DNA from: an uncultured Verrucomicrobia subdivision 3 bacterium
Lineage (GTDB): Bacteria > Verrucomicrobiota > Verrucomicrobiia > Limisphaerales > UBA11358
Direction: 5' to 3'
Assembly: GCA_903889895.1 (NCBI GenBank)
Contig: CAISYZ010000220.1
Span: forward strand, 1 to 45,043
DNA: 45,043 nucleotides
The position numbers and the translations under genes are program-made. This document shows positions 1 to 7,045 of this stretch, piece by piece (the first letter of the stretch is position 1; each line of letters begins with the position of its first letter). The notes below the pieces were generated by a model, which worked only from the letters and a program-made list of their open reading frames with translations, did not search any database and had not been told where the DNA came from.

Positions 1-822
1 ATGATGCGCGTCGGCGGTGTTGCCGTAGCCGACAATTTCGCAATAAATTTTCGCGCCGCGTTTTTTGGCGTGTTCCAGTTCTTCCAAAACCAGGACGCCC
101 GCGCCTTCGCCCATGACGAAACCGTCGCGTTCCTTGTCGAACGGCCGGGAGGCGTGTTTGGGATCGTCGTTGCGCGTGCTCATGGCGCGCATCGCGCAAA
201 AGCCGCCGCTGCCGATGGGAATGACCGCCGCCTCGGAACCGCCAGCGAACATGATTTGCGCGTCGCCGGCCTTGATGGTGCGCCAAGCTTCGCCGATGGC
301 GTGGTTCGCCGTCGCGCACGCCGAGCAGGTGGCGAAGTTTGGCCCGCGCAGATTGAAATACATCGAGACCAGGCCGGAGGCCATGTTCGAGATGAGCATC
401 GGAATGGTGAACGGCGACATGCGGCCGGGGCCGCGTTCGAGCAGGATTTTGTGCTGTTCACTGGTTGTGGCCAGCCCGCCGATGCCGGAGCCGAGGAACA
501 CGCCGACTTCATCGAGGTTTTCCTGGTCAAGTTCGAGGCCGGAATCTTTCAGCGCGCTCCAGGCGGCATAGATGCCAAATTGCGAATAGCGGTCGGTGCG
601 GCGGATTTCTTTGGGCGACGGGAACGCGGGCAGCGGATCGAAGTTTTTCACCTCGCCGGCGATTTGCGTGTCGAAGGCCGACGCGTCGAACGCAGTGATC
701 TTGTCAATGCCGCACTGGCCGGCGATGAGGCTTTGCCAGAAGGTATTGAGGTCGTGGCCGAGCGGCGTGACGACGCCCAGCCCGGTGACGACCACGCGGC
801 GGTCGGTATAATTGTTTGCCAT
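1..822 (-). CDS. fabF: 3-oxoacyl-ACP synthase II, 3'-truncated by window edge
   Basis: This is the beta-ketoacyl-ACP synthase of the elongation cycle, which condenses malonyl-ACP with a growing acyl-ACP in the cytoplasm. Reading the minus strand from ATG at 822 gives 274 uninterrupted codons to base 1. The start is [20 protein letters not shown], the typical FabF N-terminus. The active-site Cys lies in CSACATA at about residue 169, followed by the usual NHAIGEAW helix. The segment [20 protein letters not shown] is a further KAS II signature. The normal protein has about 410 residues, so roughly the last third, including both catalytic His residues, lies outside the window. It is the last visible gene of fabD-fabG-acpP-fabF. 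The 69-nt gap to acpP holds a strong hairpin that may lower its expression. Identification is secure. Confidence 0.96.
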   Translation of the reverse strand, partial: MANNYTDRRVVVTGLGVVTPLGHDLNTFWQSLIAGQCGIDKITAFDASAFDTQIAGEVKNFDPLPAFPSPKEIRRTDRYSQFGIYAAWSALKDSGLELDQENLDEVGVFLGSGIGGLATTSEQHKILLERGPGRMSPFTIPMLISNMASGLVSMYFNLRGPNFATCSACATANHAIGEAWRTIKAGDAQIMFAGGSEAAVIPIGSGGFCAMRAMSTRNDDPKHASRPFDKERDGFVMGEGAGVLVLEELEHAKKRGAKIYCEIVGYGNTADAHH

Positions 823-825
823 GAC

Positions 826-871
826 AAAATCAAAAGGGGCAGTTCAGGCTGTGTCCAGCCAAAACTGCCCC
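826..871 (-). terminator. Hairpin with T-rich tail between acpP and fabF (attenuator-like)
   Basis: Arms GGGGCAGTT (836-844) and AACTGCCCC (863-871) pair perfectly. An inner pair GGCT/AGCC closes a 6-nt loop. On the minus strand the stem is followed by CTTTTGATTTTG, a T-rich but interrupted tail ending just before the fabF ATG at 822. The placement suggests partial termination that makes acpP mRNA more abundant than fabF mRNA. The structure is seen in the sequence; the role is inferred. Confidence 0.6.
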
Positions 872-891
872 GCTGGTGCAAATTATTTTGC

Positions 892-1134
892 TTACTTCGC
901 GTTTTCTTCGACGTATTTCATCACGTCGCCGACGCTCTGGAGCTTCTCGGCCTGTTCGTCCGGCACTTCGATGCCAAATTCCTCTTCGAGCGCCATGACC
1001 AGCTCGACGGTGTCGAGCGAATCCGCGCCGAGGTCTTCAATAAACTTGGCCGCCGGAACGACTTGGTCGGGTTTGACCCCGAGTTGTTCGACGATGATGT
1101 CTTTTACGCGCTGTTCGATAGGTTTGTCTGACAT
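892..1134 (-). CDS. acpP: Acyl carrier protein
   Basis: An 80-residue acidic acyl carrier protein that holds growing fatty-acyl chains on a 4'-phosphopantetheine arm. The attachment site is Ser39 in [18 protein letters not shown], which matches the canonical DSL motif and helix II recognition surface. Length and acidity are normal for the family. The ATG at 1134 gives [10 protein letters not shown], the usual ACP start. It lies between fabG (142 nt upstream) and fabF (69 nt downstream) in a conventional fab cluster. No clear Shine-Dalgarno sequence is visible. The 142-nt gap upstream holds a possible promoter of its own. Identification is essentially certain. Confidence 0.97.
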   Translation of the reverse strand: MSDKPIEQRVKDIIVEQLGVKPDQVVPAAKFIEDLGADSLDTVELVMALEEEFGIEVPDEQAEKLQSVGDVMKYVEENAK

Positions 1135-1146
1135 AATATGACTGTC

Positions 1147-1176
1147 TTTCTAGCTTGCAACCGCCGTAGGCGTCAA
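1147..1176 (-). promoter_or_regulatory. Candidate sigma-70-like promoter for acpP
   Basis: On the minus strand TTGACG (1171-1176) and TAGAAA (1147-1152) are separated by 18 nt, giving 5/6 and 4/6 matches to the -35 and -10 consensus. The implied start site is only a few bases before the acpP ATG, so the leader would be very short. This was found by eye and could be chance. Confidence 0.3.
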
Positions 1177-1276
1177 GCCTCGATTTGAATTTTATTTGGC
1201 GAAAAATTTATTTAATGGTTGCCACACCCGCTCCCGGTGCCGGCGAAATTTTATTACCACTCGCGGCCAATGGCTT

Positions 1277-2020
1277 TTACATCACCATTCCGCCGTCCAC
1301 CGTCAAAACCTGACCGGTGACATAACGCGCCGCCGGGCTGGCGAGGTAAAGCGCCGCGCCCGCGATGTCATCCGCCTGGCCGAGGCAGCCGAGCGGAATC
1401 TGCTTGATGAGCGCCGCCTTCAAATCTTCCTTCAACTCCGCCGTCATGTCCGTTTCGATAAAGCCCGGCGCAATGGCGTTGACCGTGATGCCGCGCCCGG
1501 CCAGTTCCTTGGCTGCCGACTGCGTGAAGCCGATCAGGCCCGCCTTGCTCGCCGCGTAATTGCACTGGCCTGCATTGCCAATGAGGCCGATGACCGATGA
1601 AATGTTGATGATGCGCCCGGTGCGCGCCTTGATCATCGCGCGGCTGAACGCCTTGGTGACGAGAAATGCGCCTTTCAAATTCGTGTTCAAAACCGAGTCC
1701 CAATCTGCATCGCTCATGCGCATCAGCAAACCGTCGCGCGTCACGCCGGCGTTGTTCACGAGAATGTCCACCTTGCCCGCCTCGGCGAGAATTTTCTCGG
1801 CGGCGGCGCCCACGGACGCAGAATCGGAAACGTCCACCGCGTGCGCCCAAGCCTTGCGGCCGAGCGCGCGGATTTCCGCCGCGACCTTCTCGGAATTTTC
1901 CTGCGTGCGCGAGACGACGACGACATCCGCGCCTTCATTGGCGAATTTTAACGCGATGGCGCGGCCGATGCCGCGGCCGGCGCCGGTGACCACGGCGATT
2001 TGATTGGTGAGTTGGCTCAT
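1277..2020 (-). CDS. fabG: 3-oxoacyl-[ACP] reductase
   Basis: A 247-residue short-chain dehydrogenase that reduces 3-oxoacyl-ACP to 3-hydroxyacyl-ACP with NADPH, the first reduction of the cycle. The nucleotide-binding motif TGAGRGIG is at residues 12-19 and NNAG at 89-92. The catalytic Ser is at about 142 in NISS, and YAASK places Tyr155 and Lys159. The C-terminus GQVLTVDGGMVM is characteristic of FabG. Length is typical. The gene lies 78 nt downstream of fabD and upstream of acpP, which supports FabG over other SDR reductases. Confidence 0.96.
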   Translation of the reverse strand: MSQLTNQIAVVTGAGRGIGRAIALKFANEGADVVVVSRTQENSEKVAAEIRALGRKAWAHAVDVSDSASVGAAAEKILAEAGKVDILVNNAGVTRDGLLMRMSDADWDSVLNTNLKGAFLVTKAFSRAMIKARTGRIINISSVIGLIGNAGQCNYAASKAGLIGFTQSAAKELAGRGITVNAIAPGFIETDMTAELKEDLKAALIKQIPLGCLGQADDIAGAALYLASPAARYVTGQVLTVDGGMVM

Positions 2021-2098
2021 AAAGTTAAATGGTAATCCGTTGCAAGGTTAAATCGTTACATCGGCGGCGGCGATTGAAAAGCAAAACCGATTCACGAT

Positions 2099-3028
2099 TC
2101 AACCATTCAACGCTACGACCGCCGCTTCCAGGCTCGCCGCGTCCGTGACGTTCAGCATCGTCGCTGTTTTATCAATGCGTTTCATGAAGCCGCTCAGCGC
2201 CGTGCCCGGCCCGAGTTCGATGAACCGCGTAAAACCCTGTGCCAGCAATGCGCGCATCGAAGTTTCCCACAACACCGACGCGCAAACCTGCTCGACGAGC
2301 TTCGCGGAAATTTCCGCCGGGGTTCCGTGCGCCTGCGCCGTGACGTTGGAAATCACCGGCACGCTGGGCGAAACCAGATTCACCTTTGCCAATTCAGCGC
2401 CAAGCTTCGGCTGCGCGCTGGCCATGAGCGGCGAGTGATACGCGCCCGCCACCGGCAGTGGCAGCGCGCGTTTGGCGCCTTTGGCTTTGGCGAGTTCGCA
2501 CGCCTTCGTGATTTTTTCCGCCGCACCGGAAATGACGAGCTGGCCGGGACAATTCAGATTCGCCAGCACCACGCCGGCTTCCGCACAAACCTCGCGCGTC
2601 GGCGCTTCATCGAGACCGATGATCGCCGCCATCCCGCCTTGCGTCACGTCGCAGGCCTCCTGCATGAACTTGCCGCGCTGGCGCACCACGCGCAGGCCGT
2701 CTTCAAAACTCAGCGCGCCTGCTGCCGTCAGCGCGGTGAATTCGCCGAGTGACAAACCGGCGGTGGCTTCAAACTTCAGATTCGGCACCTGTTCTTTGAG
2801 CAATTGAAACGCAACCCAGCTCACGAGAAAAATGCCCGGCTGCGCGTTTTCGGTTTTCGTCAAATCCGCTTCCGGCCCGTTGAAACAAATTGAAGCGAGG
2901 TCATAGCCAAGGGCTGCGTTGGCGCGGTCGAACCACGCCTTGGCCGATGGAAATTTTTCGGCCAAATCTTTGCCCATGCCGATGACTTGCGCGCCTTGAC
3001 CGGCGAATAACAATGCAGTTTTGCTCAT
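2099..3028 (-). CDS. fabD: Malonyl-CoA:ACP transacylase
   Basis: A 309-residue acyltransferase that loads malonate from malonyl-CoA onto ACP. The N-terminus has the FAGQGAQ motif. The nucleophile Ser93 sits in GLSLGEF, where the more common motif is GHSLGE, so the residue before Ser is Leu rather than His. Gln11, Arg118 and His198 (in GAYHSP) complete the expected active site. It is the first fab gene of the run and follows the Ser/Thr kinase gene by 154 nt, so it may be co-transcribed with the sigma-kinase pair or have its own promoter. No fabH or plsX lies beside it, unlike many fab clusters. Confidence 0.95.
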   Translation of the reverse strand: MSKTALLFAGQGAQVIGMGKDLAEKFPSAKAWFDRANAALGYDLASICFNGPEADLTKTENAQPGIFLVSWVAFQLLKEQVPNLKFEATAGLSLGEFTALTAAGALSFEDGLRVVRQRGKFMQEACDVTQGGMAAIIGLDEAPTREVCAEAGVVLANLNCPGQLVISGAAEKITKACELAKAKGAKRALPLPVAGAYHSPLMASAQPKLGAELAKVNLVSPSVPVISNVTAQAHGTPAEISAKLVEQVCASVLWETSMRALLAQGFTRFIELGPGTALSGFMKRIDKTATMLNVTDAASLEAAVVALNG

Positions 3029-3182
3029 TCAGGAAATTTAACCACAAAAGGCCAAGCCTTGAAGCGGAATTTTTTGAACCTCATTTTTCGGGGTTTCGCT
3101 TGGCCGCTCCCAGATTATGGACAGATGACTTTCCAGCGCGTCATCACCAAAATGGGGCTCGCCACCGAGTGACGGCTTGCTG

Positions 3183-5414
3183 TCAGCGAGCCGTCGCCAC
3201 CAGAGTTTCAGCTTCGTTGAGCAGGGCAGAAGCAAACATCCAGTCGAACCAATATCCGCTGACTCCGTTGCCGCGGTTCAACGAGCTGTTCAGCTTGGTA
3301 TCAACGAGACGTTTTCCCGTCTCCAAGCTTTCTTGTGCCGCTTCCGTCTGGTTTAGATGAAATTCGGCCATCGCGAGAATGAGCTGGGCGGCGGCGCGGC
3401 GCGGTGAATCAAGGCCTTCCGGGCCGGTGTAAGTCAGACATTTTCGGCAGCAATCTGCCGCCTTGGCGTAACCCTCCTGGCGAAGATGATACAATCCCAG
3501 CGCGAGATTTTGCCAGCAGGTCTTGTTCGGATACTCGGCGCTCATGCCGTTGACATAGGTCGTGATGTAATTGGCAATCGGCGTCAGGGTGCGGATCACC
3601 TCCGGGTCCGGCTCGGCCAGCAGGGAGTTTTTCAGCACGCGTTCCGCCACCTGCGGGTCGGATACATCGGCAAAGCGGCGCACCATTTCCGCGCGCAGCT
3701 GATGATAGGCGGCGAGATTGCCGAGGCGCACCAATACCGGTGTCTGCATCGAAAAATCCATCGAGGCCGAATAAATCTCATCCGGCTCGTTGATGCGCAG
3801 CAGCACGGCGAAACGCTCGGCCGCCGCCGGCCATTCGCCGCGCAGCGCATGCCATTCCCCCAGGCTTCGGAACACGCTGGCGCCGGCCAGATTTTGCTGG
3901 TTCGGCGGGAGTGCGGCGATCAACACATCCGCCTCGGTATAATTATTCCGGCGTAAGAGCATCGCGGCCTGGACGACTTTTTCGCGCGACTCAGCCTCCT
4001 GGCGCAACAGCATTTCATTTTGACGGCCTTGCTCGGCAGCTTCGCGCAACTGCGTTTCGCGCCGCGTGGCGTCGTCCGCAATTTTTCTGGCTTCGCGTTC
4101 GCGGAAAAACATCACGGTGGATATTCCCAGCCCGATGATGAGCGCCGCCGCGATGGCGGTGCCGGCGGCGAAAATGATTTTGTTGCGGCGCACCAGTTTC
4201 TGGAGGCGGTAAAACCTGCCCGGCGGACGCGCCAGCACCGGTTCGTTCGCAAGGTAGCGCTGCACTTCCATCGCCATGCCATTGGCGGTCTGGTAGCGCC
4301 GCTGCCGGTCCTTTTCCAGCGCCTTCATCACGATCCAGTCGAGGTCGCCGCTCAACGCCGTGATCAATTTCACCGGCTCGGAGCGCCGCCGCTCGGCGGT
4401 GGCGAGCAGCTCGTTGCCTTGCATGGTGGTCACCATGGTGGAAGGCCGCGCGGGTTCCTGTTCGCGCAGCGTGCGGCGCAGATTGTCCACGCCGGACTTC
4501 ACCAGTTCCTGTCCGTCAAAGGGGGTTTTGCCGGTGAGCAGCTCGTAGAGCAACACGCCGAGCGAATACACATCGCTGCGCGTGTCGATGTCCAGCCCGC
4601 TCATCTCGGCCTGTTCGGGACTCATGTAAGCTGGCGTGCCGATGAGCTGGGCGTAGGAAGTGAACAGGGTTTTGTCCGTCAGCGGTTCGTCAATCGCCTT
4701 GGCGATGCCGAAATCGATCACCTTCGGCACCGGCACGCCGTCATGCAGCGTCACCAAAATGTTCGATGGCTTGATGTCGCGATGAATCAATCCTTTCTGA
4801 TGCGCGTGCTGGATGGCGTGGCAGACCTGGATGAACAAATCCAGCCGCTGCGACATCGCCAAATTATTTTTGTCGCAGTATTCGGTGATCTTGAAGCCGC
4901 GCACTAATTCCATCACGAAGAACGGGCGACCCATTTCCGTCGCCCCCGCATCCAGCACGCGGGCGATATTCGGATGCTCCATCATCGCCAGCGCCTGCCG
5001 TTCGGCCTCGAAGCGCGCGATGACGGATTTGGTGTCCATGCCGAGCTTGATGATTTTCAGCGCCACGCGGCGGCGCACCGGCTTTTGCTGCTCTGCCATG
5101 TAAACCACGCCGCAGCCGCCCTCGCCGATTTTTTCCAGCAGCTTGTAGCGTCCGATGGCCGTGCCAATTTGTTCATCCAGCACCGTGGCCGCCTCCGCAG
5201 ACATTTCCGCCAGGTTGCCGGCCGAGATGTTTTCCACCACCCCGCTGAAGAATATTTCCGCCAGCGGTTCGAGGCTCAGCAACTCGGCCAGCCGTTCGCG
5301 CTGGGCCGCATCCCCTTGGCAGGCGCGGTCCAGAAAGGCCGCGCGGCCGGCGGGATCGGCAATCCGCCGCGCCTCGTCGAAGATGGCCTCTTCGCTTGCC
5401 GGTTGCAGGTTCAT
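3183..5414 (-). CDS. Transmembrane Ser/Thr protein kinase with TPR-like C-terminus
   Basis: A 743-residue Hanks-type kinase of the PknB type. The kinase domain spans about residues 88-390: glycine loop GEGGCGVV (97-104), ATP-anchoring Lys120 in VALK, HRDIKPSN (211-218) with catalytic Asp213, DFG at 234-236, and GTPAYMSPEQ as the activation and P+1 segment. A short N-terminal region of about 85 residues precedes it. One hydrophobic helix at about 413-437 is followed by a charged, Gln/Glu/Arg-rich probable coiled coil (438-490) and an alpha-helical, TPR-like region to the end. The gene begins 52 nt after the ECF sigma gene, an arrangement common in Planctomycetes and Verrucomicrobia. The kinase probably signals to that sigma factor; its substrate is not shown by the sequence. 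Confidence 0.93.
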   Translation of the reverse strand: MNLQPASEEAIFDEARRIADPAGRAAFLDRACQGDAAQRERLAELLSLEPLAEIFFSGVVENISAGNLAEMSAEAATVLDEQIGTAIGRYKLLEKIGEGGCGVVYMAEQQKPVRRRVALKIIKLGMDTKSVIARFEAERQALAMMEHPNIARVLDAGATEMGRPFFVMELVRGFKITEYCDKNNLAMSQRLDLFIQVCHAIQHAHQKGLIHRDIKPSNILVTLHDGVPVPKVIDFGIAKAIDEPLTDKTLFTSYAQLIGTPAYMSPEQAEMSGLDIDTRSDVYSLGVLLYELLTGKTPFDGQELVKSGVDNLRRTLREQEPARPSTMVTTMQGNELLATAERRRSEPVKLITALSGDLDWIVMKALEKDRQRRYQTANGMAMEVQRYLANEPVLARPPGRFYRLQKLVRRNKIIFAAGTAIAAALIIGLGISTVMFFREREARKIADDATRRETQLREAAEQGRQNEMLLRQEAESREKVVQAAMLLRRNNYTEADVLIAALPPNQQNLAGASVFRSLGEWHALRGEWPAAAERFAVLLRINEPDEIYSASMDFSMQTPVLVRLGNLAAYHQLRAEMVRRFADVSDPQVAERVLKNSLLAEPDPEVIRTLTPIANYITTYVNGMSAEYPNKTCWQNLALGLYHLRQEGYAKAADCCRKCLTYTGPEGLDSPRRAAAQLILAMAEFHLNQTEAAQESLETGKRLVDTKLNSSLNRGNGVSGYWFDWMFASALLNEAETLVATAR

Positions 5415-5466
5415 GTTGCGTAGTTATTCATCAATGCGCTGCCCGCCGGACAAGTCCGACAGCATT

Positions 5467-6030
5467 TCAGATTTCCGTGCGGATGATTTTGAACAGGCAG
5501 GCGCGGGCGTAGGCCCAGTGGCGCTCCACCGTGCGCTCGGTCACGCCAAGATGTTCGGCGATTTCCTGATTCGTCATGCCGCCGAAAAATTTCATCACCA
5601 CCACGCGCGCCATTTCCGGGTCGTCCTTTTCCAGCCGGCCGAGCGCTTCGTCAATCATCAGGATTTTGTCGTCCGGCGTGGCGGTGGCGAGTTCCAGGTC
5701 ATCAATGTTCAACCGGGCCTGGCCGCCGCCGCGCTTGATCCGGGATTTGCGCCGCGCGCTTTCGATGAGGATGCGCCGCATGCATTCCGAGGCGGCGGCG
5801 AAGAAGTGGGCGCGGTTTTTCCAAGTGCGGTCCGTCTCGCCCACCATGCGCATCCACGCTTCGTGGACAAGGGCGGTGGGTTGGAGGGTGTGCCCGGCCA
5901 TTTCCTGCCGCATCCGCGCGCCGGCGAGCCGGCGCAACTCCTCATAGACCAGCGGCAGCAGTTCACTGGACGCGCGCCCGTCATCGTTGCCCAGGGATTG
6001 CAGCAGCACTGTAAGGTCGTTGTCTGGCAT
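5467..6030 (-). CDS. ECF-type RNA polymerase sigma factor
   Basis: A 187-residue sigma factor of the ECF group common in Rhodopirellula and Verrucomicrobium. Region 2 spans about residues 20-95 and includes HTLQPTALVHEAW and the aromatic NRAHFFAAASECMRRIL segment. Region 4 (about 130-182) holds the helix-turn-helix MTNQEIAEHLGVTERTVERH, which reads the -35 element. No anti-sigma gene is adjacent; a Ser/Thr kinase follows after 52 nt. This resembles kinase-linked ECF systems in which phosphorylation replaces an anti-sigma factor. The target promoters cannot be told from the sequence. The ATG at 6030 gives a full-length product for the family. Confidence 0.94.
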   Translation of the reverse strand: MPDNDLTVLLQSLGNDDGRASSELLPLVYEELRRLAGARMRQEMAGHTLQPTALVHEAWMRMVGETDRTWKNRAHFFAAASECMRRILIESARRKSRIKRGGGQARLNIDDLELATATPDDKILMIDEALGRLEKDDPEMARVVVMKFFGGMTNQEIAEHLGVTERTVERHWAYARACLFKIIRTEI

Positions 6031-6300
6031 GGCGACTCGATTAAGTTGACATCATTGTCTGCAAATCAAGAAATGCAAAGAAGTTTGTCAGATTGGGTGG
6101 CGATTAACGTCTTCTGGCCTCGCCCAAGCTGGCTCGCCCCAATCAAAGCCCCCTCATATTCAGCAGCAGAAACTTCTTCGCTTTCATATCGGGTCTGGCT
6201 TGGTTGTCCGCATCACCGCAATGACCTCCTGAACATTGCACAAAACCTGGTTCGTCGTCGGCGAGGCGGCAGCGGCTCACCACCTGCGGCCGGGTTGCCT

Positions 6301-6597
6301 TCAGTGCTGGGCTTGGCTGGCCCGGCTGATGGCGGCGTTCCAGATGGGCCAATGCTTCTCCTCGGCCAGCCGCTGGCAGGCGGCCCGTTCCTTCGGGTCG
6401 GCCAGCAGTTGATGCGCGGCGGGGGCCGTCTGCTGTTTGAACCGCTGGCGGCCCGCCGTTTGTTTGGCGCTGGCCTTGCGTTTGGAGTAATCGGGCACCG
6501 GGGTGATAATCACCCGGTTTCCCCAGCGCCGAAACAACATATTGCCAATGATTCCGTGTGGCAGAAGATTGCCGGTGTTGAAATCCATTTTGGCCAT
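6301..6597 (-). CDS. Small hypothetical protein, possibly a decayed gene
   Basis: A 98-residue ORF starting at ATG 6597. The N-terminal part contains GNMLFRRWGNRVIITPVPDY, then a Lys/Arg/Gln-rich stretch and LLADPKERAACQRLAEEK. From memory this resembles a family of small hypothetical proteins that start with a GK(L/V)GN-VFR-like motif and continue with LADP...A-Y...A-...N-AI. Those proteins are usually longer. Here the frame stops shortly after NAAISRASQAQH, while the overlapping frame reads on as PQVVSRCRLADDEPGFV, which suggests a frameshift. No ribosome-binding site is evident and the function is unknown. It may be a pseudogene or not a gene at all. Confidence 0.4.
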   Translation of the reverse strand: MAKMDFNTGNLLPHGIIGNMLFRRWGNRVIITPVPDYSKRKASAKQTAGRQRFKQQTAPAAHQLLADPKERAACQRLAEEKHWPIWNAAISRASQAQH

Positions 6598-6734
6598 GAA
6601 TCAATCTGTGCCCGGTCCGGTTCGATGTCAAATGGCGGCCAGTGTCGGTTGGGACCAAGTGGCTGGACGTTCATCGGCCCGGCTTTGAGTCCGTCTTGCT
6701 CGAATTCGTGGTAGGTGCCTGACTGGTTGCTATT

Positions 6735-6777
6735 CCTTCCACAGTCGTTCCACGAGCTGTGGAACGAGTGTGGAAGG
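6735..6777. repeat. Near-perfect 19-bp inverted repeat (hairpin)
   Basis: The left arm (6735-6753, starting CCTTCCACA) pairs with the right arm (6759-6777, ending TGTGGAAGG) with a single mismatch around a 5-nt loop GAGCT. Neither flank has a T-run, so it is not a simple intrinsic terminator. It could be a REP-like element, a small non-autonomous element or a protein-binding palindrome. Confidence 0.75.
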
Positions 6778-6939
6778 AGTTGAGACCTGGCAAATACCGG
6801 ATACGGAGGCGGCAGATGGGAGAATGGGGCGGAAGGGGCGCGTCGCTCCGTGCGCGTAGCCACTTAATTGCCGCCAGACGGATGTTTTTTACCTTTTTTA
6901 CGATGGATCGAGCACAGCCCGCCTCGGCGGTGGGTTGAT

Positions 6940-6969
6940 TTGCTATGGCATCCGGATAAGCCCTAATAT
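6940..6969 (+). promoter_or_regulatory. Candidate promoter for the PATR gene at 7046
   Basis: TTGCTA (6940-6945) and TAATAT (6964-6969) are 18 nt apart, 4/6 matches each to the -35 and -10 consensus. The leader would be about 70 nt. The region is AT-richer than its surroundings. Found by eye only. Confidence 0.3.
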
Positions 6970-7045
6970 TTTCATTTATCCTGTCGGGTTTTCACTGGGT
7001 TTAACGCAATGATTAACTGAAGCCCAAAAAGCAATTGATTATCGC

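Larger units (their letters stand above)
6031..7045. other. Gene-poor region between divergent sigma-factor and PATR genes
   Basis: About 1 kb separates the minus-strand sigma gene from the plus-strand PATR gene. It contains one small minus-strand ORF (6301-6597), a strong 19-bp inverted repeat (6735-6777) and a candidate promoter for the PATR gene (6940-6969). The rest shows no convincing gene or RNA. Confidence 0.6.

Noticed and set aside
1..1131. Long plus-strand open frame of 376 codons
   Set aside because: It is antisense to fabF and acpP, whose minus-strand products match their families throughout; its translation has no recognisable domain.
5155..6714. Plus-strand open frame of 519 codons across the sigma and kinase region
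   Set aside because: It is antisense to well-supported kinase and sigma genes and is Ser/Ala/Arg-rich without any domain, as expected for a high-GC shadow frame.
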